NCBI GenBank assembly: GCA_026126065.1
Contig: JAHCJY010000003.1
Span: forward strand, 310,001-374,000
Direction of reading: 5' to 3'
DNA from: Bauldia sp.
GTDB lineage: Bacteria > Pseudomonadota > Alphaproteobacteria > Rhizobiales > Kaistiaceae
DNA length: 64,000 nt
Below are positions 50,597-60,200 of this stretch, piece by piece. Both the position numbers and the translations under genes were made by a program. The notes under the pieces are model-generated. The model ran no database searches. It worked only from the letters and a program-made list of their open reading frames with translations, and was not told where the DNA came from. How positions within the stretch are numbered: position 1 is the first letter of the stretch; each line of letters starts with the position of its first letter.

Positions 50597-51442
50597 TTAC
50601 TCCGGCGTCGGCAGCGCCTTCCGCATCGGGCTCGCCGGATAGACCCCCAGCACCCGCACTTCAGCCGAGAAGAAGGCGAGCTCCTCGAGCGCGAGCTTCA
50701 AATTGCGGTCGTCCGGATGGCCATCGACGTCGGCGTAGAACTGGGTCGCCGCGAACGCCCCGTTGAGCTGGTAGCTCTCGAGTTTGGTTATGTTGACGCC
50801 GTTGGTGGCGAAGCCGCCGAGCGCCTTGTAGAGCGCGGCGGGCACGTTGCGGACGCGGAACACGAAGGTCGTGATCACCGTGCCGTCGGGCGAAGGCCGC
50901 TCCGGCGTTCGCGACAGCACCACGAAGCGCGTGGTGTTGTGTGCCGCGTCCTCGACGTCCTCGGCGAGGATGTCGAGGCCGTAGAGGGAGGCGGCGAGCC
51001 GCGGGGCGAGCGCCGCCATCTCGCGCGAGCCGCGCTCGGCGATTTCGCGGGCCGCGCCCGCGGTGTCGCCTTCGACGATCGGCTTCCAGCCATGGTGCCG
51101 GATGATCCGCCGGCACTGGCCGAGCGCGTGGACGTGGCTGTGGACCGTGCGGATCGACTCCAGCGACGCGCCGGGAACGGCCATCACCTGGAAGTGGATC
51201 GGCAGGAAGTGCTCGCCGATGATGTGGAGCCCCGAAGCGGGCAGAAGGTGGTGGATGTCCGCCACGCGCCCGGCGAGCGAGTTCTCGATCGGGATGAGGC
51301 CGAGATCGACCTCGCCGGCCGTGATGGCGGCAAAGCAGTCCTCGAACGTGGCGGCCGGGACGGCCACGGCGCCCGGAAAGCGCTCCTCCACCGCGATGTG
51401 CGAATTCGCGCCCGGTTCGCCCTGGAAGACCACTCTCAACAT
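50597..51442 (-). CDS. pheA: Prephenate dehydratase
   Basis: A 281-residue monofunctional prephenate dehydratase, making phenylpyruvate for phenylalanine. The start FQGEPGANSHIAV is the family N-terminus; the catalytic Thr-Arg-Phe motif is in HNTTRFVVLSR (near 170), and an ACT regulatory domain follows (about 190-275), with GVNITKLESYQL, where Phe should bind for feedback control. No chorismate mutase domain is attached. ATG 51442 is chosen over 51472/51469, since it matches the family start and follows AGG. Confidence 0.94.
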   Translation of the reverse strand: MLRVVFQGEPGANSHIAVEERFPGAVAVPAATFEDCFAAITAGEVDLGLIPIENSLAGRVADIHHLLPASGLHIIGEHFLPIHFQVMAVPGASLESIRTVHSHVHALGQCRRIIRHHGWKPIVEGDTAGAAREIAERGSREMAALAPRLAASLYGLDILAEDVEDAAHNTTRFVVLSRTPERPSPDGTVITTFVFRVRNVPAALYKALGGFATNGVNITKLESYQLNGAFAATQFYADVDGHPDDRNLKLALEELAFFSAEVRVLGVYPASPMRKALPTPE

Positions 51443-51749
51443 GGAACCTGCCCGTGATTCGGCAGACATCACGGCCGTGTGACCAGAAAGCCGCAGTCCG
51501 CCAACGAATGAGCGGGCCGACTATCCCGCCGCGGTTTCGCGGTCAACAAACGGACCCCGAAACCGCCTGTTTGCTGTTCATAGTGTCGCATCCTGCGGCA
51601 CTTTAGAACCGGGGTTAGTTGTTGCATCATTTTGTCAAACGCCTATAGCTTCCGCCGCACAAGCCGGCGCAGGTCGGCGTGCATTCGGCTGCTGAGGGGC
51701 GGCCGGCCACCTTCAATCCTTACGGCGATTTGCGGAGCTGGGGCGCAAC
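51443..51749. other. Gene-free stretch before the tetrahaem cytochrome gene
   Basis: A 307-base divergent region (measured from the pheA start used here). It holds a possible promoter for the cytochrome gene at 51622-51649 and a short hairpin, TGTCGCATCCTGCGGCA (about 51584-51600). Nothing else is recognised. Confidence 0.6.
51622..51649 (+). promoter_or_regulatory. Possible promoter of the tetrahaem cytochrome gene
   Basis: TTGCAT (51622-51627), 16 bases, TATAGC (51644-51649), about 100 bases before the ATG. The boxes are imperfect, so this is only the best candidate in the region. Confidence 0.35.
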
Positions 51750-53789
51750 ATGTTCAACAAGATTGCTGGCGCGGTTTTGGGCACCTTGCTTGTGCTGGTG
51801 ACCCTTCGGATCGTCGCCGAGAGCCTGTTTGGTCCGGAAGAGCCGCCCCACGAGGAAGCAAGCGTTGAGCATGGCGATGTCGTCGGCGCCGCAACCGCGG
51901 CCGGACCTGCCGGTGTTCTGCTGGCGATGATCCACGAGGCCGGCGAGGATCAGGCGGGTATGGATGCCGCAATCTCCCAGTGCGCGGGTTGTCACACCCT
52001 GACAGACGGCGGCGCGAACGGCTTCGGGCCGAACCTTTGGGGTGTTCTCGGTGCGCCGATTGGCGGCCACGCCGGCTTCGCCTACTCGGCCGCTATGCAG
52101 GCGGAGAACGCCGAAGGCGAGACTTGGACGTACGAGCATATCGATGCGTTCCTGAAGAATCCTCAGGCGGCAATTCCGGGCACGACCATGCCGTTCCCGG
52201 GCATCGCGGACGACTTTGAGCGCGCTCAGGTCATTGCCGCCCTCCGAACACTCGCGGCGGAGCCGATGGCTCTCGACGTGCCGTTGGTTGCTGGCGAGGA
52301 GGTCGCTGCTGACGATATCGGACCGATGATCGCCGCCGCCGACGTTGCCGCGGGCGAGATGGCTGCTTCCCAGTGCGCGGGCTGCCACACCCTTACCGTC
52401 GATGGCGCGAACGGCTTCGGCCCGAACCTGTGGGGCGTCGTCGGCGCCCAGGTCGGTCATCACCCGGGCTTCACGTATTCCCCTGCCATGCGCGATCAGG
52501 GTGCGACCGGCCAGACTTGGACGTTCGCTCACCTCGACGCCTTCCTCCACAATCCGCAGGAAGCGGTCCCGGGGACGACGATGCCGTTCGCTGGCATCGC
52601 CGACGTCGCCGAACGTCACGACGTGATCGCCTATCTCCGCACGCTGTCGAACGATCCCGTGCCCCTGCCCGAAGCCGCTGCTCCGGCTCCGGCCCTCGAG
52701 CCCGCTCCGGCCGCCGAGCCTGCCGCTCCCGCCGCCGACCTCGTTCCGGTGACCTTCACCGCCGAGCAGGCAACCGCCGGTGCCGAGGCCTACGCGACGA
52801 ACTGCGCCGGCTGCCATGGTGCGGACCTTCTGACGGGCTTCGCGCCGCCGCTGGCCGGCGACGGGTTCGCCCACTGGCTCCCGGGCCCGGTCTCGGCGCT
52901 GTGGGAGAAGATCACCGCCACGATGCCGATGGGCAACCCGGGTGGCCTCGACGACGAGACCTACGCCAACATCGTCGCGTACATCCTGCAGCAGAACGGC
53001 TTCGAGCCCGGCACCGAGCCGCTCCCGACCGACGCGGCAGTCCTCGCCACGATGGGCTTCATCCAGGGCGAGGCAGCTCCCGCCGCCGAGCCGGCCCCCG
53101 CAGCCGAGCCTGCTCCTGCTGCCGAGCCTGCCCCGGCCCCTGCTGCCGAGCCTGCGGCTGAGCCCGCCCCGGCCGCCGAACCTGCTCCGGTTGCCGAGCC
53201 CGCTCCGGCCCCGGCCGCCGAGCCCGCGGCTGAGCCCGCCCCGGCCGCCGAACCTGCTCCGGTTGCCGAGCCCGCTCCGGCTCCGGCCGCCGAACCCGCG
53301 GCTGAGCCTGCCCCGGCCGCCGAGCCTGCCCCCGCAGCTGAGCCCGCCCCGGCGGCCGAGGCCGCGCCTGCTGCCGAAGCGCCCGCGATCACGCTCGCCT
53401 TCGAGGATATCGGCAATCCGGCCCTGCTGACGGCGATAGCCGATGGTGACGTCGCGGCCGGCGAGGACGTCGCAATGCAGTGCGCGGGTTGCCACAACTT
53501 CGCCGAAGGCGGTCCCAACATGTTCGGGCCGAACCTCTTCGGCGTGGTCTATCGCGGCGTCGGCACGCATCAGGGCTTCAACTACTCGGCAGCCCTCGCG
53601 GGCCTCGGCGAACAGGGCGCGGTCTGGACCTATGCCGGCCTCGATGCCTTCCTCGCCAACCCGGCGGAAGCGATCCCCGGCAACACGATGCCCTTCCCCG
53701 GCATCGCCGACGCCACGGACCGCGCGAACCTCATTGCCTATCTCCGGTCGCTGGCCGCCGAACCGGCACCGGTCGCGTTCGCGCCTTAG
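51750..53789 (+). CDS. Membrane-anchored tetrahaem fusion of four cytochrome c domains
   Basis: A 679-residue protein with an uncleaved N-terminal helix (about 7-27) and four single-haem domains, CAGCH each time, at residues 78-82, 209-213, 352-356 and 578-582. Domains 1, 2 and 4 are close relatives (NGFGPNLWGV, PGTTMPFPGI with the distal Met) of the membrane c552/CycM class; domain 3 is of a different c-type, with GFAPPLAGDGF. Domains 3 and 4 are parted by a Pro/Ala/Glu linker of about 100 residues (442-546), encoded partly by a 72-base tandem repeat. Likely an electron carrier between the bc1 complex or a dehydrogenase and an oxidase. Confidence 0.9.
   Translation: MFNKIAGAVLGTLLVLVTLRIVAESLFGPEEPPHEEASVEHGDVVGAATAAGPAGVLLAMIHEAGEDQAGMDAAISQCAGCHTLTDGGANGFGPNLWGVLGAPIGGHAGFAYSAAMQAENAEGETWTYEHIDAFLKNPQAAIPGTTMPFPGIADDFERAQVIAALRTLAAEPMALDVPLVAGEEVAADDIGPMIAAADVAAGEMAASQCAGCHTLTVDGANGFGPNLWGVVGAQVGHHPGFTYSPAMRDQGATGQTWTFAHLDAFLHNPQEAVPGTTMPFAGIADVAERHDVIAYLRTLSNDPVPLPEAAAPAPALEPAPAAEPAAPAADLVPVTFTAEQATAGAEAYATNCAGCHGADLLTGFAPPLAGDGFAHWLPGPVSALWEKITATMPMGNPGGLDDETYANIVAYILQQNGFEPGTEPLPTDAAVLATMGFIQGEAAPAAEPAPAAEPAPAAEPAPAPAAEPAAEPAPAAEPAPVAEPAPAPAAEPAAEPAPAAEPAPVAEPAPAPAAEPAAEPAPAAEPAPAAEPAPAAEAAPAAEAPAITLAFEDIGNPALLTAIADGDVAAGEDVAMQCAGCHNFAEGGPNMFGPNLFGVVYRGVGTHQGFNYSAALAGLGEQGAVWTYAGLDAFLANPAEAIPGNTMPFPGIADATDRANLIAYLRSLAAEPAPVAFAP
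53130..53345 (+). repeat. 72-base tandem repeat coding for a PAE linker
   Basis: Three head-to-tail copies of a 72-base unit encode a 24-residue block beginning APAPAAEPAAEPAPAAEPAP, at residues 461-484, 485-508 and 509-532 of the tetrahaem cytochrome. Shorter PA/AE steps surround it. Copy number should vary between strains. Confidence 0.85.
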
Positions 53790-53811
53790 GCGCGGACCCG
53801 GAAGTCAGCGA

Positions 53812-53850
53812 AGGGCGGCGCTCTCCGGAGCGCCGCCCTTCTGCTTTTTG
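53812..53850 (+). terminator. Strong intrinsic terminator
   Basis: Perfect 13-base arms AAGGGCGGCGCTC/GAGCGCCGCCCTT around TCCG (53812-53841), then CTGCTTTTT. It lies 22 bases past the tetrahaem cytochrome stop and separates it from the dihaem lipoprotein gene, which therefore needs its own promoter. Confidence 0.85.
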
Positions 53851-53997
53851 GGCGCCCTGTGTGGGCGAGCGGACCAGGGCGACGCCTCGTCGTCGCGCCA
53901 TGAGCCCAAAACCTCCCGCAGGGCGGCCGACTGGTCGGCAATCCCCTGTCCTCACGGCACGCGGCCGGTCATAGTGCAGGCAGCTTGGGAGAGCACA

Positions 53998-55233
53998 ATG
54001 CCGGGTCTCATGGTTCGCTCGGGGGCGGCGGCAACGCCGGCTCGCCGCCCGAAATGGCTGGCCGCCTTCGTGGTTCTGCCGCTGGCCTTCCTGGTCGCGG
54101 CGTGCGGGGAGTCCGGCGAAGGGGACGCGCCGACCCCGCCCGCGCCCATTCCGGACACGGCGCCCCTCCCTCCCGTCGCGGCGGCCCCGGAGACCGTACC
54201 GGTCGCACCGGTCGCAACACCCCCGCCTCTGGCCGATCCGGTTCCCATTCCCGTGGCCGAAGCGCCTTCGGCGGCGGCGACGCCCCCAGCGCCCGTGGCA
54301 GCGCCGACGCCAGCGCCCGAGCCTACACCCGTTGCCCCCGAGCCCACGCCTGCGCCGGCGCCCGAGCCGGCACCGGCAGCCGCCCCGGAGCCTCTGCCCG
54401 TTGCTCCGCCGCCGGCCGCACCAGTGGCTCCCGCCGCCGGGGCCAGATTCGCGGAAGCCGACCCCGCGCTCGCAGCCCGGCTCGCCGCCGCCGATCCCAA
54501 TGCCGGCCGCCTCGTGGCGGCGCGATGCGGCACGTGCCATGCGTTCGAGGCCGGAGCGGCACCGGGGGTTGGGCCGAGCCTTTACGACGTCGTCGGCGCG
54601 CCCGTCGCGGCAGTGCCCGGTTTTGCCTACTCGCCCGCCTTCACGGCGCTCGCCGCGACGGGCGCCATCTGGACCGTCGATCGCCTCGACGCGTTCCTCG
54701 CGAGCCCGGCCGTCGCCGTACCGGGGACCCGCATGGGCTTCGGCGGGCTGCCGGACGAGGTCGAACGCGCCAATCTGATCGCCTATCTCCGAATCCTGTC
54801 GGACGCCCCGCTCCCGCTCCCCGACGAGCCCGCGGCGGATCCCTTCCGCGCCGAAATCATCGCGCTCGGCCTTCGGCCGGTCGCGTTCACGGCGGAGCAG
54901 GTCCAGATCGGCCGCGACTACTATCGCCGATACTGCGCGACCTGCCACGGACTGAGCTTCGAAGGCATCTTCTACGGTATGGAATGGGGGGAGGCGCCGC
55001 CGCTGGCCGGCGACCGTTTCGAGCGCCGCTGGTTTGTCCGTTCGCTCGCCGATTTCGTGACGACGATGGAGGAGACCGACATCCTCAATTACGCCAGCCT
55101 TCACCAGGGCCTCAGCCCCGACCGCTATGTCGCGGTGGCTGCCTTCCTCCTGCAGCAATACGGCTTCGCGGCCGGTGAGGTGCCACTGCCCGTCGAGCCC
55201 GAGGCGCTTCGCGGCATCGGCTTCTGGCAGTAG
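53998..55233 (+). CDS. Dihaem cytochrome c lipoprotein
   Basis: A 411-residue putative lipoprotein: signal helix (about 19-35) with lipobox LVAAC (Cys36). A Pro/Ala/Glu-rich tether (about 45-145) leads to two haem domains, CGTCH (177-181) and CATCH (313-317). The first domain resembles domains 1, 2 and 4 of the upstream tetrahaem protein (VGPSLYDVVG, then VPGTRMGFGGL with the distal Met); the second resembles its domain 3 (APPLAGDRF, LLQQYGF). GGGAGAG lies before ATG 53998. Together the two genes look like a duplicated cytochrome set reaching from membrane to periplasm. Confidence 0.88.
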   Translation: MPGLMVRSGAAATPARRPKWLAAFVVLPLAFLVAACGESGEGDAPTPPAPIPDTAPLPPVAAAPETVPVAPVATPPPLADPVPIPVAEAPSAAATPPAPVAAPTPAPEPTPVAPEPTPAPAPEPAPAAAPEPLPVAPPPAAPVAPAAGARFAEADPALAARLAAADPNAGRLVAARCGTCHAFEAGAAPGVGPSLYDVVGAPVAAVPGFAYSPAFTALAATGAIWTVDRLDAFLASPAVAVPGTRMGFGGLPDEVERANLIAYLRILSDAPLPLPDEPAADPFRAEIIALGLRPVAFTAEQVQIGRDYYRRYCATCHGLSFEGIFYGMEWGEAPPLAGDRFERRWFVRSLADFVTTMEETDILNYASLHQGLSPDRYVAVAAFLLQQYGFAAGEVPLPVEPEALRGIGFWQ

Positions 55234-55250
55234 CGTCGGAGAGGACGCCC

Positions 55251-56033
55251 CTACGGCACCGCAAATTCCGGCCCGGACCAGTCCCGGTCCGGATATTTTG
55301 GGCTCATCCTCTCCAGCGCCGTCCGCACCACGCCGGCGATGATCGCGTTCCGCGCCCATTTGCGGTCGGACGGCACGACCGTCCATGGCGCCCATTCGGT
55401 CGATGTCCGGTCGAGCATCACCTGATAGGCGGCCATGTAGTCGTCCCAGGAGCGTCGGTCGTCGAGGTCGCCCGGGTGGAACTTCCAGCGCTTCTCGGGG
55501 TCCGACCGGCGTTCCTCGAGCCGCTGCCGCTGCTCCTCCCTCGAGATGTGGAGCATGAACTTCAGGATGGTCGTGCCGCTGTCCGAGAGCAGGCGCTCGA
55601 AGGCGTTGATGTGGTCGTAGCGCCGCTCGATCTCGAGCGCGGGCGCAAGGCTGCGCACCCGGGCGACGAGCACGTCCTCATAGTGCGAGCGGTTGAAGAT
55701 GCCGATGGTCCCGCGCCGCGGCACGGCCGCGTGGATGCGCCAGAGGAAGTCGCGTGCAAGCTCCGGCTTCGTCGGCTCGCCGAACGCAGTTACCGTGACG
55801 CCCAGCGGGCCGGTCGCGTTGAAGACGCCGCGGATCGTGCCGTCCTTGCCGCTCGTATCGATGCCCTGCAGCACCACCAGCAGCGCGCGTGTCCCCTCCG
55901 CGTAGAGCCGATCCTGCAGCGCATCGATTGCCTTTGCGTCCGCTGCCAGCCGTATCGCCGCTTCGTCCTTCGTCAGGAACGGCGCCGTGGCCGCCGGATC
56001 CAGCATTGCGAGGTCGAGCGGTCCGGCCATCAC
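55251..56033 (-). CDS. Polyphosphate kinase 2 family protein
   Basis: A 260-residue PPK2-family kinase, using polyphosphate to phosphorylate nucleotides (or the reverse). Walker A is LQGIDTSGKDGTI (about 55-67); Walker B/lid regions are IGIFNRSHYEDVLVARVR (about 110-127) and HISREEQRQRLEERR. The shape is the single-domain PPK2 group; whether it uses AMP, ADP or both cannot be settled by eye. Its start overlaps the end of the MarR-type gene by 4 bases, so regulator and kinase are co-transcribed. Confidence 0.92.
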   Translation of the reverse strand: MMAGPLDLAMLDPAATAPFLTKDEAAIRLAADAKAIDALQDRLYAEGTRALLVVLQGIDTSGKDGTIRGVFNATGPLGVTVTAFGEPTKPELARDFLWRIHAAVPRRGTIGIFNRSHYEDVLVARVRSLAPALEIERRYDHINAFERLLSDSGTTILKFMLHISREEQRQRLEERRSDPEKRWKFHPGDLDDRRSWDDYMAAYQVMLDRTSTEWAPWTVVPSDRKWARNAIIAGVVRTALERMSPKYPDRDWSGPEFAVP

Positions 56034-56380
56034 AGGGGCAGTTCGCGATGACGCGCGACGATCGTGTCGCCGAGCCGCTCGACGGCAAGCGCGCCTTCAA
56101 GGGTCCGCTGCACCACCACGTTCCGCCGGTCCGCCTCGTCGCGCTTTCGCGTCAGGAGCCCGAGCCGGCCCATCGTGTCGAGGGCGCGGGTGATGGCGGG
56201 CTTGGTCACGTCGAGCTTCCGGGCGAGGGCACGCACCGTATGCGGCGGCGGCTCGAGATAGACGGTGAGCAGCACCGCCTGCTGCCGCGCCGACAGGTCG
56301 GGCTGGTCGGAGCGGACAAGGTCGAAGATCACGTCATGCCAGAGACGAAGCGCCTGGCTCGGCCGCAACTCGGCGGGCAT
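56030..56380 (-). CDS. MarR-family transcriptional regulator
   Basis: A 116-residue winged helix regulator: ARQQAVLLTVYLEPPPHTVR, then ALARKLDVTKPAITRALDTM (about 50-70) as recognition helix and the wing (TRKRDEADRRNVVVQRTLEG). It is short, without the long dimerisation helices of full MarR proteins. It leads the PPK2 gene in a two-gene leftward unit and probably controls it. Confidence 0.86.
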   Translation of the reverse strand: MPAELRPSQALRLWHDVIFDLVRSDQPDLSARQQAVLLTVYLEPPPHTVRALARKLDVTKPAITRALDTMGRLGLLTRKRDEADRRNVVVQRTLEGALAVERLGDTIVARHRELPL

Positions 56381-56498
56381 GCGGGTACTCGGGATGATCG
56401 TTTCGGAACCGAACTGTTACGCCGGGGAAATGCGGCGGGCAAGGGAGGCTGCCTCCGGAAGGCTGATCCGATGATCGGGGGTGGAACGGCGGAGCGCG

Positions 56499-57257
56499 CT
56501 AATCGGCCCGCAGATTCGCCCGCGCGATCGCGTAGACCGCGTCCCGTCCGCACACGAACGGCTTCAACTCCGTGCTGAACAGCCCCGCGAAGGCGCGGTG
56601 GAACAGCGACAGTCCGCCGGCATAGGCGCCGAAGGCGGGGAGGACGGCCCGGCGACCGTCCTGCGCGAAGCAGCGGCGGCGGACGGAGCCGCCCTTGCCG
56701 ACGACGCGGACGACCGGGTGGAGGTGTCCGGCGATCTCGCCTTGCGGCGCGCCTTGCCGCGGCTCGTGCACGAAGCGCAGGGGTCCGGCGCGAAGCTCGG
56801 CCATCTCGGCTCCGCCGACGCGGCCGCCGATCGCGGGGTCGTGGTTGCCGGCGATCCAGATCCACTCGCGGCCGCGCTGCAGGTCCGCCAGCATCGCCGC
56901 GTGCTGCGGCAGCAGGCGGCCGGCCGCGTCGCTCTCGTGGAAGGAATCGCCGAGCGCCACGACGACGCGCGGCGCGAAGCGCTCGACCACGCGCGAAAGC
57001 CGCGCGAGCGTGTCGCCGGTGTCATAGGGCGGCAGCAGCTGGCCGCGCCGGGCGAACGTGGATCCCTTCTCGAAGTGGAGGTCGGCGACCACCAGCATCC
57101 GCTCCGCCGCCCACCACAGCGCGCCATCAGGGGTCGGCAGGAGCTCCGTTCCGGCGATCCGCATCGGCGTCTCGGGCGGCGCGGGACGCGGCGCCGCGGC
57201 AGCGGCAAAGCCGCCCGCGAAGTCGAATCCGTCGAACGCTGCCGCCATGTCCCTCAT
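56499..57257 (-). CDS. pdeM: Ligase-associated DNA damage response endonuclease PdeM
   Basis: A 252-residue calcineurin-like phosphoesterase of the PdeM group. The motifs are VVADLHFEKGS (about 55-65), VVALGDSFHES, IAGNHDPAIGG and GEIAGHLHPVV. In many bacteria PdeM occurs with a ligase-associated helicase, an exonuclease and an ATP-dependent ligase; here it overlaps the helicase gene by 4 bases. The leader of about 35 residues is Ala/Pro-rich and may be part of a late start: an internal ATG (MRIAGTELL) is possible at residue 32. No ligase gene is in this window. Confidence 0.92.
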   Translation of the reverse strand: MRDMAAAFDGFDFAGGFAAAAAPRPAPPETPMRIAGTELLPTPDGALWWAAERMLVVADLHFEKGSTFARRGQLLPPYDTGDTLARLSRVVERFAPRVVVALGDSFHESDAAGRLLPQHAAMLADLQRGREWIWIAGNHDPAIGGRVGGAEMAELRAGPLRFVHEPRQGAPQGEIAGHLHPVVRVVGKGGSVRRRCFAQDGRRAVLPAFGAYAGGLSLFHRAFAGLFSTELKPFVCGRDAVYAIARANLRAD

Positions 57258-60200
57258 TCCATCGCCTCGCGGATGATGTCTTCCGCCGCGTCGCGGAGGA
57301 TGTCCTCGCGCGCCTCGCCGCCGACCGATTCCTTCCCGATGTCGAGCATCACCGGGACGGCGAGCGGCGAAATGCGATCCAGCCTCTTATGGATGATTCG
57401 GCCCGATATGCGCGAGAGCATGTCCGAGAGCCGCCGGACGTCGAGGAGCCCGGCCGCCGCGTCCGTCCAGGTCGCGCGCATCAGGATGTGGTCGGGCTCG
57501 TGGCGGCGCAGCACGTCGTAGACGAGGTCGGTCGAGACCGTCACCTGCCGTCCGCTCTTCTCCTGCCCGGGCGACCGCCGCTCGACAAGGCCCGAGATGA
57601 GCGCCGTGTTCCGGAACGTGCGCTTGAGGAGGTAGCTTTCGGCAAGCCACGCCTCGAGGTCGTCGCCGAGCATGTCGCGGTCGAACAACTCGTCCACCGT
57701 GGGCGTGCCGGCCGCGAAGGCAGCGCCAATGTCGCCGAGCGCCCAGACACCCAGCGCGTAGTCGGACGCAACAAAGCCCATCGGCTTGAGGTGGGCCCGC
57801 TCGAGACGGCGCGTCAGCAGCATGCCGAGCGTCTGGTGCGCGAGCCGCCCCTCGAAGGGGTAGGCGACGAGATAGGTCCGGTTGCCCCGCGGAAACGTCT
57901 CGACGAGGAGCTGGTCGGTGCCGGGCAGGAGCGAGCGCTCCTGCTGCAGCCGCAGCCAGTCCGCGACGGTGTCGGGTAGACGGTGCCATTCCGCCGGGTC
58001 GGCGACCAGCGCGCGGACGCCCTTGGCAAGGTACGTCGTGAGCGGGAATTTGCCGCCGGCGTAGATCGGGATCTTCGGCGTGTCGTCCTTCGTGCGGGTC
58101 GCGATCACTTCGTTGTCGCGGATGCCGCCGAAGGCGAGGATCTGTCCGGCAAACAGGAACGTGTCGCCCGGCGCCAGCGTCTCGATGAAATACTCCTCGA
58201 TCTTGCCCAGCACGCGCCCGCCTCGGAGCGGCACCGAATTCCGGCTCATCCGCGTCATGCGCACATTGAGGAGCGGCGCCTCGAGGATCGTGCCGACATT
58301 GAGCCGGTATTGCTGCGCGATCCGCGGATTGGCGACGCGCCAGCGCCCGTCCTTGTCCTTCCGGATCTTCGCGTAGCGCTCGTAGCTCCGGAGCGCGTAG
58401 CCGCCGGTGGCCACGAAATCGACCACGCGCTCGAACGTCTCGCGGTCGACGTCCCGGTACGGCGAGGCGGTGCGGATCTCGTCGAACAGCTCTTCGAAGG
58501 TGAACGGCGCGGCGGTCGCCATGCCGAGCACGTGCTGCGCCAGCACGTCGAGGCCGCCGGGGCGGATCGGCGGCGTGTCCTGCGCGCCGAGATAGTTCGC
58601 ATCGAGCGCGGCGCGGCATTCCAGCACCTCGAAGCGGTTGGCCGGCACCAGGATCGCCTGCGACGGCTCGTCGAGCCGGTGGTTCGCGCGCCCGATCCGC
58701 TGCGCCAGCCGGCTCGCGCCCTTCGGCGCCCCGACATTGATGACAAGGTCGACATCGCCCCAGTCGATCCCGAGGTCGAGCGTCGAGGTGCAGACCACGG
58801 CGCGCAATTGACCCGCCGCCATCGCCGCTTCGACCTTGCGCCGCTGCCCGGCGTCGAGCGAGCCATGGTGGAGCGCGATGGGAAGGCTCCCGGAATTGAT
58901 CCGCCACAGCTCCTGGAAGATCAGCTCCGCCTGGCTTCGCGTGTTCACGAAGACGAGCGACATCCTGTGCTCGCCGATCGCCTTCAGGATGTCGCCATAG
59001 GCATAGCGCGCGGTGTGCCCCGCCCACGGAATGTGCTGTTCGGAATCGAGGATGGCGATCTCGGGCTTGGCCCCGCCTTCCACGAGCACCAGTTCCGCAA
59101 GGCGCCGGCCGCGACCGTCGGTGGGGTAGGCGAGCGCCGGAGCGGCGGCTGCCGGGGCAAGGCCGCGGCGGACCGGGATGCCGCGTCCGAGTGCCAGAGG
59201 CGTGTCGCGTGGCTTCTCGACACCGGCTGCCGGCGCAACGGGTACCGCATCCCAAGGGGGTGCTCGTGAATCACCCTCCTCTTCACCTCTCCCCGGTGGG
59301 GAGAGGTCGGATCGAAACGCGTCAGCGGATCGATCCGGGTGAGGGGGGGCCAACCCCTCGGCTCCATCCGCGTCGGCGTCGGCGAGAGGAGCATGAGCCG
59401 CCGCCGGCGTTGCCCTCCCCTCACCCTCGTCGCCTAAGGCTCGCTCCGCTCGCCAAGGCGCCGAGCCCTCTCCCCACCGGGGCGAGGGGGAGTCCGGGTT
59501 GGCGGCTCTGCCGGAACGCTCGGCGGTGTCGGCATCCTCCCGGTCAGGCGCTTCGCCATCGACGGAATCGTCCCGCACCGCCTGCGGCACGAGCCATGCC
59601 CGGAGGTCATCCGGGTCGGCCACCGTGGCGGAGAGCCCGATGGTTACCAGGCCTGGCGCATGCCGCCGCAGCCGCGCGAGACCCAGCGACAGGAGATCGC
59701 CGCGCTTCGAGGTCACCAGCGAATGCAGTTCGTCGAACACCACCACGCGGAGGTTTGCGAACAGCCGCTCGGCCTCGGACGAGGCCAGCAGCAGCGCCAC
59801 CTGTTCGGGCGTCGTCAGCAGCATGTCCGGCGGGTCGAGGCGCTGGCGGGTGCGCTTGTGCTGCGGCGTGTCGCCGGTGCGCGTCTCGAGCCGGACCGGC
59901 AGCTTCATCTCGGCCACGGGACGCTCGACATTGCGGGCTATGTCGATCGCCAGCGCCTTGAGCGGCGAGACATAGAGCGTGTGGATGCCCTCCGGCCGCG
60001 GCGCCTTCGGCGGCCGCGCCGCGAGCGAAACCAGGCTGGGGAGGAAGCCGGCAAGCGTTTTTCCCGCGCCCGTCGGCGCGATCAGCAGCGTCGAGCGGCC
60101 GGCGGCGGCGTTGGCGAGCAGGGCCAGCTGGTGCGGCCGTGGCGTCCAGCCGCGCCCGACAAACCAGTCGGCGAAGCGTTCCGGCAGGATTGCCGGCGGC

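Noticed and set aside
53130..53345. Tandem repeat considered as a CRISPR array
   Set aside because: The units are contiguous 72-base coding repeats without unique spacers, lie in frame in a cytochrome gene, and no cas gene is near.
51720..53570. Long minus-strand frame opposite the tetrahaem cytochrome, with Gly/Arg repeats
   Set aside because: The repeats are the antisense of the PAE linker. No start signal or domain; the plus strand has four haem motifs.
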